DNA of 64,000 bases from Aeromicrobium chenweiae (lineage in GTDB: Bacteria; Actinomycetota; Actinomycetes; Propionibacteriales; Nocardioidaceae). The notes below the pieces were generated by a model, which worked only from the letters and a program-made list of their open reading frames with translations, was not told where the DNA came from and made no database searches. Position numbers and translations under genes: made by a program. The first letter of the stretch is position 1. Each line of letters begins with the position of its first letter. The stretch is taken from contig NZ_CP026952.1 of NCBI RefSeq assembly GCF_003065605.1, forward strand, positions 3,100,001 to 3,164,000. The letters are read 5' to 3'. Below are positions 28,006 to 36,587 of this stretch, in pieces.

Positions 28006-29235
28006 TCAGCGGTGCGACCTCAGCCAGCTGCGGATGTCCTTGACGACCTGCTTGTCGGGGTCACCGAACGCGGGCGTGAACTTGCGCGTGACGTTCATGG
28101 TGTGCGCCATGCCCGGGTAGATGATGACCTTGTGGTCCTTGTTGTTGCCGGCCGCAGCGATCGCGGCGTCGGCGGTCAGGGCGACCCGCGCCGGCGTCTG
28201 CAGGTCGTTCTCACCGTTGAGCAGCAACGTCGGTCCGGAGAACTTCGGCAGCGCCTCGGTCACCGTCGGGAAACGGGCGATGTCGGCGACGTACTCCTGC
28301 AGACCCTCCAGGCCCGGGACGTCCGGGTAGTTGTCGATCCCGGTGGCCTTGCGCAGGACCACACCGGCCTCCGCGTCGATCGCGATCTTGCCGTCCTTGT
28401 TGGTGTCCGTGCTCGGCTGGATCTTGTTGCCGTCGAGCAGGACGGGACGGATCTGGTCGGCGAGATCCTTCGGCTGGCCGATCATGCCGTCCACGGCCTC
28501 CGTCGCAGTCAGCTGACCGTCGGCGTCGACGTCGAACTCGTCGTGCATCTGCAGCAGGAGGCGACCGTAGAGCTGAAGCGTCAACAGCTCCTTGATGTCC
28601 TGGCCGACGACGCCCATCTCGATCACGCCTGCCGGCTTCGGGATGTCGTACTTCTTCGGGTCGGACGCCAGGTTCGCCGCCACGTTGGTCCCCTCGCTGT
28701 GTCCCAGCAGGAAGATCCTCGAGCGGTCCACCTTCGACGACGCGGCCCCGAAGCGGATCACCGACGCAGCGTCCTTCTGGATCTGCGCGTAGGGGTTCTT
28801 CGGGTCCAGCTGCTTCGGGTCCTTGCTCTCGACCGGGCCGATGTCCGTGACGCCGCGCTTGTTGAAGCGCAGCGTTGCGAAGCCCTCGCGGGTGGCGGCC
28901 TGCGCCAGCGGCACGAACGTCGCGCCCCCGCCGTCGGGCAGCGTCTGGTTCATGTCGTTGTGACCGCTGCCGTGCACCATGACCACCAGCGGCAGACGCC
29001 CCCGGGAGTGGGTCGGGTACGTGAGCTCGGCCTTGGTGACCCAGCCCTTGCCGAAGTCGATCTTGACGGCCTTGCGGGTGATGCCCTCCCACCCGGACGT
29101 CTTCGTGGTGGCGGAGTGGCCCCCGTGGGGACCCTTCTCGGCCACCCCTGCGTTGGCTGCACTGACGCCACCTGCGAGCAGCGCAGCGGCAGTGAGCCCG
29201 ATTGCCAGTTTGCGGTACTTCTTCGAATTGGTCAT
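28006..29235 (-). CDS. Secreted alpha/beta hydrolase with EF-hand-like loops
   Basis: This 409-residue exported hydrolase has a signal peptide (KKYRKLAIGLTAAALLAGGVSAANA). The alpha/beta fold shows an oxyanion region VVMVHGSGHND, nucleophile elbow LGHSEGT (Ser), acid in LNGENDLQTP and His in YPGMAHTMN, complete for an esterase or peptidase-like enzyme. In a mid-protein insert lies DVDADGQLTATE, a textbook 12-residue EF-hand calcium loop, and further on DTNKDGKIAIDAE, a less perfect one. The start ATG at 29235 gives the signal peptide directly. The substrate is unknown. Confidence 0.85.
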   Translation of the reverse strand: MTNSKKYRKLAIGLTAAALLAGGVSAANAGVAEKGPHGGHSATTKTSGWEGITRKAVKIDFGKGWVTKAELTYPTHSRGRLPLVVMVHGSGHNDMNQTLPDGGGATFVPLAQAATREGFATLRFNKRGVTDIGPVESKDPKQLDPKNPYAQIQKDAASVIRFGAASSKVDRSRIFLLGHSEGTNVAANLASDPKKYDIPKPAGVIEMGVVGQDIKELLTLQLYGRLLLQMHDEFDVDADGQLTATEAVDGMIGQPKDLADQIRPVLLDGNKIQPSTDTNKDGKIAIDAEAGVVLRKATGIDNYPDVPGLEGLQEYVADIARFPTVTEALPKFSGPTLLLNGENDLQTPARVALTADAAIAAAGNNKDHKVIIYPGMAHTMNVTRKFTPAFGDPDKQVVKDIRSWLRSHR

Positions 29236-29337
29236 GACATCGACGCTATGGCGGCAGCCCGGGCCGTTCGATCCCCTCACCTACCCCTTTGATGGTGCAG
29301 CAGGCTGTACCGCAGGGCGTGACGCGGTGGGCCGCGT

Positions 29338-29555
29338 TCAGCTCTCGTCGGTGCCCCAGCGTGCAAGTGCGTCGATCGCGTCGCGCAGCGCAAGCCCGCG
29401 ATCGGTCAGCGCGTAGGCGGGGGTGTTGTGCCGAAGGGGTAGGCGACACCGGCAGCCTCGAGCTCGCGCAGACGGGTCGCGCGCATGTTGGTCGGCACTC
29501 CGAGGTCGCGCTGCAACACGCCTACCGACTGCGGAGTACCTTCTGCGATCGCAAG
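29338..29555 (-). pseudogene. Remnant of an HxlR-type winged-helix regulator
   Basis: On the minus strand, LQRDLGVPTNMRATRLRELEAAGVAY is the recognition part of an HxlR-type winged helix. It shifts frame at a run of five G (plus 29419-29423). One added base restores A-Y-A-L-T-D-R-G-L-A-L-R-D-A-I-D-A-L-A-R-W-G and a stop at 29338. The N-terminal first helix of the domain is missing, so this is a truncated gene even if the frameshift is an error. It follows a TetR gene on the same strand. Confidence 0.6.
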
Positions 29556-29559
29556 CGAG

Positions 29560-30156
29560 CTAAGCGTCAGGGACGGGCGATCGGTATCGCAGTCCGTCGA
29601 GCGCCAGCTCGAGGAGGTGATCGATCTCAGCCGGCGACTCGAAGGGGATCTTGGCAATGCCGCCAGTGAGCTTCAGGATCTCGGCGAGATCGGTGTCCGG
29701 GCGCACGACTCCGGCCTCCTGGGCGCGGTCGAGGAGCGGCTGACCGACGGCGTAGAACGCCGCGCGGCTGCGTTGGAAGACCTCAGCATCGTGCCCGAGG
29801 GTACTCAGCAGCACCGGAGACAGGGCTTGCTTCCCCAGGAGGTAGGCCGTCAGCCGCCGCAACCACTCGGCAAGTGCGTCCCAGGGAGGCTCGTCGAGAA
29901 GTTCGGCAGCTGAGTCGCAGAACGCCTCGACCTCCTCGAGGTAGACCGCCTCGAGGAGGTCGGCCCGGTCGGGGAAGTTGCGGTACAGAGTCGCGATGCC
30001 CACCCCAGCGCGTCGCGCGACCGCTTCGAGCGATGTGTCTGCACCGCCCTCGGCGAAGGCCTCTCGCGCGGCTTCGACCAGCTTGTCGTAGTTGCGGCGA
30101 GCATCAGCGCGGCGCGGACGGGCGGGAGCGAGCTGCTCGGACTTTTCGTGGTTCAT
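29560..30156 (-). CDS. TetR family transcriptional regulator
   Basis: This 198-residue regulator has a helix-turn-helix at about residues 20-65 (AFAEGGADTSLEAVARRAGVGIATLYRNFPDRADLLEAV), followed by the helical ligand domain of the SbtR/TetR_C type. The ATG at 30156 (M-N-H-E-K-S) is preferred: an upstream extension crosses the operator. It is divergent from a DHA2 efflux pump, which it probably represses. Confidence 0.88.
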   Translation of the reverse strand: MNHEKSEQLAPARPRRADARRNYDKLVEAAREAFAEGGADTSLEAVARRAGVGIATLYRNFPDRADLLEAVYLEEVEAFCDSAAELLDEPPWDALAEWLRRLTAYLLGKQALSPVLLSTLGHDAEVFQRSRAAFYAVGQPLLDRAQEAGVVRPDTDLAEILKLTGGIAKIPFESPAEIDHLLELALDGLRYRSPVPDA

Positions 30157-30195
30157 GGCGACGGTCCTGAAATCCGATTTGACGATCCGAAGGGG

Positions 30196-30216
30196 CCCTC
30201 CATATATTGTGGAGGG
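30196..30216. promoter_or_regulatory. Probable TetR operator between regulator and efflux pump
   Basis: CCCTCCA-TATATTG-TGGAGGG is a perfect 7-bp palindrome around an AT-rich centre, the only such centre in this stretch. A second overlapping palindrome GGAGG-GGG-CCTCC runs to 30223. The position suits repression of both divergent genes. Confidence 0.7.
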
Positions 30217-30287
30217 GGCCTCCACTTAGTCTCGCGGGCATCGCGAGCCTAACACCCCCGCCTTTCCGTCGACCTTGGGAACCAGTC

Positions 30288-31748
30288 ATGAGAACCGAAC
30301 CCGCACCTACTCCGGCACACCCTCGCATGGCCTTGGTGGTCCTGTGCTTCGCGCAGCTGATGATCACTCTCGACACCACGATCGTGAATGTCGCTCTGCC
30401 CGCGATCCAGGACGATCTTCATTTCAGCGACGCCAACCTGACGTGGATCGTCAACGCCTTCCTTGTCACCTTCGGCGGCTTCATGCTCCTGGCCGGCCGC
30501 CTCGGCGACCTGCTCGGACGACGGCGCGTCTTCATCGTCGGTCTGGTCATCTTCACGGTGGCATCAGCACTCTGCGGCTTCGCCCCCGACCAAGGCGTGC
30601 TCGTAGGCGCCCGCTTGCTGCAGGGTGTCGGCGCTGCGCTGCAGGGAGCGGCCATCCTGGCGATCATCGCCACCGAGTTCCCGAAGCCGGACGAGCGCGC
30701 ACGGGCGATGAGCGCTTACGTCTTCGTCGCCGTCGCTGGTGCCGCACTGGGCCTGCTCGTCGGCGGTGTCCTCACCGAAGGCATCAGCTGGCGCTGGATC
30801 TTCCTCGTCAACCTGCCCATCGGCGTCGCCACCATCATCGTCGGACGCATGCTGATCCCGGCCGACATCGGCATCGGTCTGGACCAGGGCCTCGACTGGA
30901 TCGGATCCGTGCTCGTCACCCTCGCCGTCATGGTCGGCGTCTTCGCGGTCGTCGGAGCGGCCGATCACGGCTGGGGGTCAGCCTGGGTGCTCGGCTCCGG
31001 CGCCCTGGCACTGATCCTCGCCGCCGCCTTCCTTGCAACCGAGGCACGAGTCGCCAATCCGGTGATGCCGATGCGCATCCTGCGCCTGCGGGGATTGATG
31101 GGGGCAAGCGCGGTGCGAGCTCTGATTGCGACTGGCCTCTTCGCCATCTTCTTCCTCGGCACGCTGTACGTCGAGAACGTCCTCGGCTACAGCGCAGTCC
31201 AGACCGGACTGGCCTTCCTGCCGTGGTTCCTCAGCCTTGGCGTCCTGTCTCTGGGAGTGACGGCACGGCTGGTCAGCCGCTTCGGCCCGACCCCGATCAT
31301 GGTCGCCGGCATGCTGACATCGATCGTCGGCATGCTGCTCTTCAGCACCGCCGGAGTCGGCACGGACTACTTCCCCACGATCGGCCTGGCCAACTTCGCC
31401 GTCGGCACCGGGGTCGGGCTTGCGATGATGCCGCTGCTCACGATCGCCATGGGCGACGTGCCCCCGTCTGATCGAGGCCTGGCCTCCGGTCTGATCACCG
31501 TCGCCCACCAGGTCGGTGGCGCCCTCGGCCTCGCTGTCCTCAGCACCCTCGCGACCACCCACACGCGCTCGCTCATCTCAGAAGGCCATCCAGCACTGAG
31601 CGCCCAGGTTGACGGCTACCACCTCGCATTCCTGCTGGCTGCAGGCGGCTTGGCGATCGGGATCGTCGTCGCCGTGCTCGCACTGGGTCGCGCTGGATCG
31701 GCGACGCCGGCTGCCTCTCAAGGCGATGTCGTGTCCGACTCGCGGTGA
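30288..31748 (+). CDS. MFS drug efflux transporter, DHA2 family (14 TM)
   Basis: This 486-residue proton-coupled exporter has fourteen hydrophobic segments. Motif C-like LDTTIVNVALPAI in TM1, motif A GRLGDLLGRRRVFIVGL after TM2, and the DHA2 EmrB/QacA pattern are clear. The ATG at 30288 begins M-R-T-E-P-A-P, just before TM1. It probably exports toxic organic compounds under control of the divergent TetR. The downstream inverted repeat likely ends its transcript. Confidence 0.9.
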   Translation: MRTEPAPTPAHPRMALVVLCFAQLMITLDTTIVNVALPAIQDDLHFSDANLTWIVNAFLVTFGGFMLLAGRLGDLLGRRRVFIVGLVIFTVASALCGFAPDQGVLVGARLLQGVGAALQGAAILAIIATEFPKPDERARAMSAYVFVAVAGAALGLLVGGVLTEGISWRWIFLVNLPIGVATIIVGRMLIPADIGIGLDQGLDWIGSVLVTLAVMVGVFAVVGAADHGWGSAWVLGSGALALILAAAFLATEARVANPVMPMRILRLRGLMGASAVRALIATGLFAIFFLGTLYVENVLGYSAVQTGLAFLPWFLSLGVLSLGVTARLVSRFGPTPIMVAGMLTSIVGMLLFSTAGVGTDYFPTIGLANFAVGTGVGLAMMPLLTIAMGDVPPSDRGLASGLITVAHQVGGALGLAVLSTLATTHTRSLISEGHPALSAQVDGYHLAFLLAAGGLAIGIVVAVLALGRAGSATPAASQGDVVSDSR

Positions 31749-31758
31749 GCGCCGATAT

Positions 31759-31831
31759 GCCCTGAAGGCGGCATCTTCAGCTGACGGGGAGGTGTGGTTC
31801 CCCCGCAGCTGGAGCGTGCCGCCTTCAGGGC
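31759..31831. terminator. Large inverted repeat between convergent genes
   Basis: Perfect 15-bp arms GCCCTGAAGGCGGCA/TGCCGCCTTCAGGGC enclose an inner hairpin built from CAGCTG and GGGGA/TCCCC pairs. It starts 10 bp after the MFS stop and reaches into the last codons of the convergent gene, so it may serve both strands. Confidence 0.6.
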
Positions 31832-32202
31832 GACTGGGCGAGCCACGCTGAGACGCGCGATGACAACAGGGCGTACTGCGCATCAAGGCGGGTCGGGCCT
31901 GTCGGCCGTTCCACGCGCTCGCCGCCCACGATCTTCTCGTGCGGGCCGAACTGATCGATCGTGGCGTCGATCTCCTTGCCGTCCGGCAAACGGTTCCACC
32001 AGTGAAAGTCGACCTGCCGGCCATCGACGACGACCTCGCCTCGCACCAGACACCCACCGAAGTAGTCGTGGAGAACAACTGCAGCCGTCGCGCACTGACC
32101 GCGAGCCGGGTTGTCGGGCGTCGAGTGCGCGACATCCTCAGGCGCGCAGGTGTCCGGTCCCCAGGACTCGCGCAGAGCGGTCATGACGGCTGCAAGATCC
32201 AT
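31825..32202 (-). CDS. YunG-like hypothetical protein
   Basis: This 125-residue soluble protein shows features of the YunG family: SWGPDTCAPED, GQCATAAVVLHDYFGG, and DFHWWNRLPDGKEIDATIDQF (an H-W-W-N core). In YunG proteins the C/H/D residues suggest a papain-like or transglutaminase-like fold, but no activity is established. The ATG at 32202 is preferred to one 33 bases upstream because it starts at the conserved region. It stands between convergent MFS and the same-strand Ntn-hydrolase. Confidence 0.65.
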   Translation of the reverse strand: MDLAAVMTALRESWGPDTCAPEDVAHSTPDNPARGQCATAAVVLHDYFGGCLVRGEVVVDGRQVDFHWWNRLPDGKEIDATIDQFGPHEKIVGGERVERPTGPTRLDAQYALLSSRVSAWLAQSP

Positions 32203-32256
32203 GGTTTCGAACGTATACGCGAGATCCGACAGCACGGACAGGCAACGCCTCGTGCA

Positions 32257-33228
32257 CTAGTTCTGCGCCAGGATCTGCTGCCCGGTGACCAGCGGGTAGC
32301 AGGAGAGGGCGGCGCCGTCGAGGTCGACCTTGTGCAGGTCGACTGCCGTGATCTGGCTGTTCTCGTACGTCGTGTAGTAGTAGATGGCCTTGTCCGTGTT
32401 GCAGCACGAGGAATAGATGGTGATCTCGTACTTGTCGCCGACCTCCACGCAGCCCCGCTGCTGCGCGACGGAGCCGAGGATGTGGAAGAACTGGCTGATG
32501 GCCTCCGACTCGGAATCGCCCGAGATCGAGTTCACCGCGGTGAACGCAGCCTTGACGAACCGGGACATCGAGGAGAGGTCACCGGGCAGACCTACGGCAC
32601 CCAGCCCCCTGCTGTAGGAGTCGAGCTGCAGCTTCTTGGAGAAGTGGTTCTCGGGTTGCGCGGTCGACATGCTCGCGTAGTTGTTGAGGTTGAACAGCTG
32701 GATGTCGAAGGTGGGGTTGTTGGTCAGCAGGCCCACCGGGTTGTCATAGACCCGCAACCCGTCCTTGACCGACTCGACCGTCACAGACTCCTCGCGGTCG
32801 GAGATGATCCAGTGCAGCGGCGACAGCGGGAACTCAGCGCTGAAGGGAATGTCGACCAGCACCATGTCCTGCAGGGCCTCACGCGCCTGGGAGACGGTCT
32901 CGAACTGGCCGAGGATCCACGGGATGAACTCGAACGGCGTGATGTTGTTCTTCCCCGGCGTCTCGGGCTTGTAGTCGGCGTTGTCGGGGAAGTTGAGCCC
33001 CGCCATGCTCAGCCCCTTCTCGTTGGTCGCGTCGTAGTAGAGCGGGTAGCCATCGGCCACGGTCGTCATCCCGATGAGAGCGTGATGAGTCGTCAGGTCG
33101 CTCACTTTCCGGAACGCGAGCGGGAAGCTGCGCGGCGTGATGGTGACCGACTCGTGATAGGAGAACTCGAGATCCAAGTTGCGGCCGAAATAGTGATCCT
33201 TCGCGGCATAGCTCGTTGCAGTGCACAC
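32257..33228 (-). CDS. Choloylglycine hydrolase family (bile salt hydrolase/penicillin acylase-like)
   Basis: This 323-residue Ntn-hydrolase has Cys2 directly after the start codon (GTG at 33228; V-C-T-A-T-S). Removal of the first residue exposes this nucleophile. Arg16 and Asp19 (GRNLDLE), Asn in MAGLNFP, Asn in TNNPTFD and Arg in SMSRFVKA complete the family's active site. Length equals BSH/PVA enzymes (about 317-330). Substrates may be conjugated bile salts, penicillin V or N-acyl-homoserine lactones; which one cannot be told. Longer frames are discarded because they bury the Cys. Confidence 0.9.
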   Translation of the reverse strand: MCTATSYAAKDHYFGRNLDLEFSYHESVTITPRSFPLAFRKVSDLTTHHALIGMTTVADGYPLYYDATNEKGLSMAGLNFPDNADYKPETPGKNNITPFEFIPWILGQFETVSQAREALQDMVLVDIPFSAEFPLSPLHWIISDREESVTVESVKDGLRVYDNPVGLLTNNPTFDIQLFNLNNYASMSTAQPENHFSKKLQLDSYSRGLGAVGLPGDLSSMSRFVKAAFTAVNSISGDSESEAISQFFHILGSVAQQRGCVEVGDKYEITIYSSCCNTDKAIYYYTTYENSQITAVDLHKVDLDGAALSCYPLVTGQQILAQN

Positions 33229-33434
33229 AGTGCGACCTCCATTGGTGTCCGACTCGATTGGTCCGGCCAATGACGAGGTGCGGCACGGATTCACGTCGAC
33301 GTTAGGAGAGGTCGCAGGTACTCGATAGAGAACTCCGCCACTGTCGGGCGGGAATCGGGTGACCCCGGATCGTCGTTCGGAGCCTGCGGTCGCAGCAGAA
33401 AAGGAGTGTCGGTGGCGACCTCTAGGTTTGAGGT

Positions 33435-34610
33435 ATGGCCACCACGACAGCCCCGACCACCGAGTCGCTGTCGGACGCCGTACGACGCCAGTCCATGGCC
33501 GAGGCCCACACCATCCAGGCGATGGTCGACTACCGCGACGCGGAGATGGCTCGTACTGCTCTGATCGAGTCGTCGTTGCGGCGCAAGATCGAACGCTCGG
33601 CGATCGCGTTGACGATCGGCGAGGCCACGGGGATGTCAGAGGCGCGGATCCAGCTGAGGCTGTCGATCGCCGACCGGGTCCGCGACAAGACACCGCAGGT
33701 GTGGGAAGCCTTCGTCGACGGAATCATCGACTTCTCCCGGGTGCGTGACATCAGCGCGACGATCGAGAAGCTGCACCGGGAGGAGTCCGTGGCCCGGCTC
33801 GAGAACCGTGTCGTCGGTTATGCGGCCGACCACACGGGCACCGAGCTGAGGCAGTGGCTGCGGCGCTTCGTCCAGCGGGTCGAGGCCGATCTGGCCGTCG
33901 AACGAGCCGACGCCGCACGCAAGGACCGACACGTGGCCGTGGCTCATGGGGATGACTCGATGTCGTGGCTGAACGCCTACCTGCCCTCGCACGAGGCCGC
34001 AGCGATCGAGGCCCGGCTGCGCAAGGAAGCCCGCAAGCCCGCCGACCCCGATGACGACCGCACCGTGGCCCAACGTGAGGCGGATCTGTTGGTCGGATGG
34101 TGCACCGATTCGGACGCCGCCACCAGCGCGATCGATGCGAACATCGCCGTCACCGTCGGGGCCGACGTGCTCGCCGGGGCGACTCCCGGTTTCGCCGAGT
34201 CCACGGACGGCTGCTGGGCCGTCCCCGCGCCGTGGCTGGCCGACGTGGTCGCCACCGGTGGGACGTTCTGGCATCGCATCGTCGTCGACCCGGTCAGCGA
34301 CGACGTCCTGGCCCACGAGTACGTCGGCCGGTTCGCCCCCGACACCCTCGCTGTGGCGTTGCAGTTCCTCCACGGTGTCTGCCAAGCCCCCGGATGCATG
34401 GTGCCGGCCGAACGGTGCGACCTCGACCACCGCATCCCCCATCCCGCGGGTCCCACCACCGGCGACAACATGGGGCCCCTGTGTCGAAGACACCACAACC
34501 TCAAAGGCCACGGCCTGCTCCACTGGTCAACCAGCCCACCAGCCGAGCTGATCGTCATCGAGCTCTACCCACCGACGCCCGCCGTCGAGATGGAGTACGT
34601 CGCCGCCTGA
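33435..34610 (+). CDS. DUF222/HNH endonuclease domain protein (13E12 type)
   Basis: This 391-residue protein has an N-terminal helical DUF222 domain (about residues 20-280) and a C-terminal HNH nuclease fold. The nuclease motif reads CQAPGCMVPAERCDLDHRIPHPAGPTT, then N-M-G-P-L-C-R-R-H-H-N-L-K, with zinc-knuckle cysteines and catalytic His kept. This family is strongly amplified in mycobacteria and nocardioforms, and its role is not settled. It stands alone, divergent from the Ntn-hydrolase gene. Confidence 0.88.
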   Translation: MATTTAPTTESLSDAVRRQSMAEAHTIQAMVDYRDAEMARTALIESSLRRKIERSAIALTIGEATGMSEARIQLRLSIADRVRDKTPQVWEAFVDGIIDFSRVRDISATIEKLHREESVARLENRVVGYAADHTGTELRQWLRRFVQRVEADLAVERADAARKDRHVAVAHGDDSMSWLNAYLPSHEAAAIEARLRKEARKPADPDDDRTVAQREADLLVGWCTDSDAATSAIDANIAVTVGADVLAGATPGFAESTDGCWAVPAPWLADVVATGGTFWHRIVVDPVSDDVLAHEYVGRFAPDTLAVALQFLHGVCQAPGCMVPAERCDLDHRIPHPAGPTTGDNMGPLCRRHHNLKGHGLLHWSTSPPAELIVIELYPPTPAVEMEYVAA

Positions 34611-34620
34611 CCCGAACGGC

Positions 34621-36212
34621 TCAGCGCAGCGCGCCCCTCGTCACCCGGCGCACGCGAGCGTGAGCGATCGCCGCGCGGGCGGCGTTCATGCCCGGCGCGC
34701 CGTGCACCCCTCCCCCGGGGTGCGCCGACGCCGAGCCCAGGAAGAGGCCGCGAATGGGTGTCTCGGCCCGGCCCATGCCCGGCACCGGGCGGAAGATGAG
34801 CTCCTGGTGCAGCTGCGAGGTGCCACCGTTGATGGCGCCGCCGATGAGGTTGGCGTCGGCCCGCTCCAGCTCCTGCGGCCCCAGGACCCGCCGGCTGATG
34901 ATCTTGCTGCCGAATCCGGGAGCCAGCCGCTCGATGCGGGCCTGCATGCGGTCCGCGAACCGTTCGCAGTCGTCGCGGTCCCACGTGCCCTTGATGCCGT
35001 CGCCACCGCCGTCGGCGACCGACTGCTGCGGGACGTGCGTGTACGCCCACAGCGACTCGGTCCCGGCCGGCGAGCGGGTCGGGTCGGTGGTCGTCATCTG
35101 TCCCGCGAGCATGAACGGGGCCGCCGGGATCAACCGCGCGGAGATCTGGCCGAGGGCCTCGGTCATCTGCTCGACGGAGTCCGCGACGTGGAACGTCCCC
35201 GGCGCGTGCGGTGGTGCCGACTGCCACGGGATCGTGCCGTCGAGCGCCCAGTCGACCTTCACCGTCCCGGGGTCCAGGTCGAACGACTTCATCGACTTCA
35301 CGGTCCGCGGCGGGAGGTCGTCGTCGGCCACGAGACCGCCGTAGAGGTGGGGCGCCACGACGTCGGCGACGACGGCGCGCCGTGCGGCGTACCGCTCGCC
35401 GTTGGCCCGGACCGCGGTGGCCCGTCGACCGGTCACCTCGATCCTGGTCGCCTCGGCCGACAGCACGATGTCGCCGCCCAGCGACTCGAACCTGCGGGCC
35501 AGGGCGTGGGCGAGGCCGCCGGCGCCGCCCTCGGGCGCCGGGAAGCCGACGGTCTGGCCGAGCATCGACATCAGCACCCCCATCAGCCCCGAGCCGGGGG
35601 CGTTCAGGGGATGTCGGCGTGGCCGGCGTTGCCGGCGATGATGAGTCGCGGTGACTCACCACCGAAGCGCGACCGCCCGAGCTCGCTCGCCGGGGTCAGC
35701 ATCGTCTTGACGAAGTCGAGCCCGCCGACGCTGCGGAGCTTGGCGAGCGCGCCGAGACCGTTGCGGACCGGCGGGAACGGCGACAGCAGAGCCTTGACGA
35801 CCTGGTCGCCGATGCGGTCCCACTGACCGCACAGCTCGAGCCACGCCTCGCCGTCACCGGAGTGCGCCTGCTCGAACAGGTCGGCGGTCACCGTGCGGTC
35901 GCGGTGCAGGATCGCCCAGCTGCCGTCGGGCCGGGGATGGCCCAGCACGGCGGGGGCGTGCCGCCAGGTGAGGCCGTGGTTCTCCAGCTCGAACGACCGG
36001 ATCGTCGGCGACGCCTCGGACAGCGGGTAGAACGCGCTGAACGTGTCGTGGACGAAGTCCGGGTGGACGTCGCGTGAGCTCTTGACCGCTCCCCCGACCT
36101 CCGCCTGCGCCTCCAGGACGACGACCGACCAGCCTTGGTCGATCAGGTGGTTCGCTGCGACCAGCCCGTTGGGGCCGGCCCCGATGACGACTGCGTCGTA
36201 CGTCTTGGTCAC
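34621..36212 (-). pseudogene. Phytoene dehydrogenase-like FAD oxidoreductase, frameshifted
   Basis: The N-terminal half (from 36212) begins with the dinucleotide fold VVIGAGPNGLVAANHL and continues to GNAGHADIP, where a stop follows. At plus 35607-35610 the run has four G. One more restores L-N-A-P-G-S-G-L-M-G-V-L and joins the second half, giving about 530 residues. The C-terminal FAD motif GLFLGSASAHPGGGVHGAPGMNAA is intact. These are PYROXD2/CrtI-like enzymes of unknown substrate. Its ATG overlaps the stop of the truncated dehydrogenase gene. Confidence 0.82.
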
Positions 36213-36577
36213 GCTGCCCTCCCGGCGGCCGACTTGACCCGGGCGACCGCATTGCGTGCGATGCCGATGACAGGGTTGCCGACACCGCCGTGAAGGCTGT
36301 AGCCGGGCTCGTGGGACCGCAGGACGTTGCCCACGCGGTCACCGACCTGCAGGTCACCGGCCTCGGGACCGACCTCCTCGACGATGCCCATCGTCTCGTG
36401 CCCGAGGACGTCGCCGGGGTGGAGATACGGGCCGAGCACCGTGTAGAGGTGCAGGTCCGAGCCGCAGATCGCCGTCGAGGTGACCTTGATGATCGCGTCG
36501 TTCGGCTGCTCGATCCGCGGATCGGGGACCTCCTCCACCGACACGTTCTCCCTGCCCTGCCAGGTCAGCGCCAACAT
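36209..36577 (-). CDS. Truncated zinc alcohol dehydrogenase (GroES domain only)
   Basis: The 122 residues match the N-terminal catalytic domain of formaldehyde-dehydrogenase-like enzymes: EQPNDAIIKVTSTAICGSDLHLY with the catalytic zinc Cys, and GHETMGIVEEVG with His/Glu. After LQVGDRV the sequence jumps to RSHEPGYSLHGGVGNPVIGIARNAVARVKS. The structural zinc lobe and the whole NAD domain are absent, so it cannot be a normal dehydrogenase. The clean ATGA overlap suggests a stable short gene rather than a fresh break. Two complete relatives are at 52.0 and 54.7 kb. Confidence 0.7.
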   Translation of the reverse strand: MLALTWQGRENVSVEEVPDPRIEQPNDAIIKVTSTAICGSDLHLYTVLGPYLHPGDVLGHETMGIVEEVGPEAGDLQVGDRVGNVLRSHEPGYSLHGGVGNPVIGIARNAVARVKSAAGRAA

Positions 36578-36587
36578 GTGTGCTCCT

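Noticed and set aside
32257-33693. 478-residue version of the choloylglycine hydrolase
   Set aside because: The extra N-terminus would bury the catalytic Cys2 and overlaps the divergent promoter and the DUF222 gene.
33435-34610. DUF222/HNH protein as a homing endonuclease or defence gene
   Set aside because: The family is widespread and multicopy in this group. No intron, intein or defence genes accompany it.
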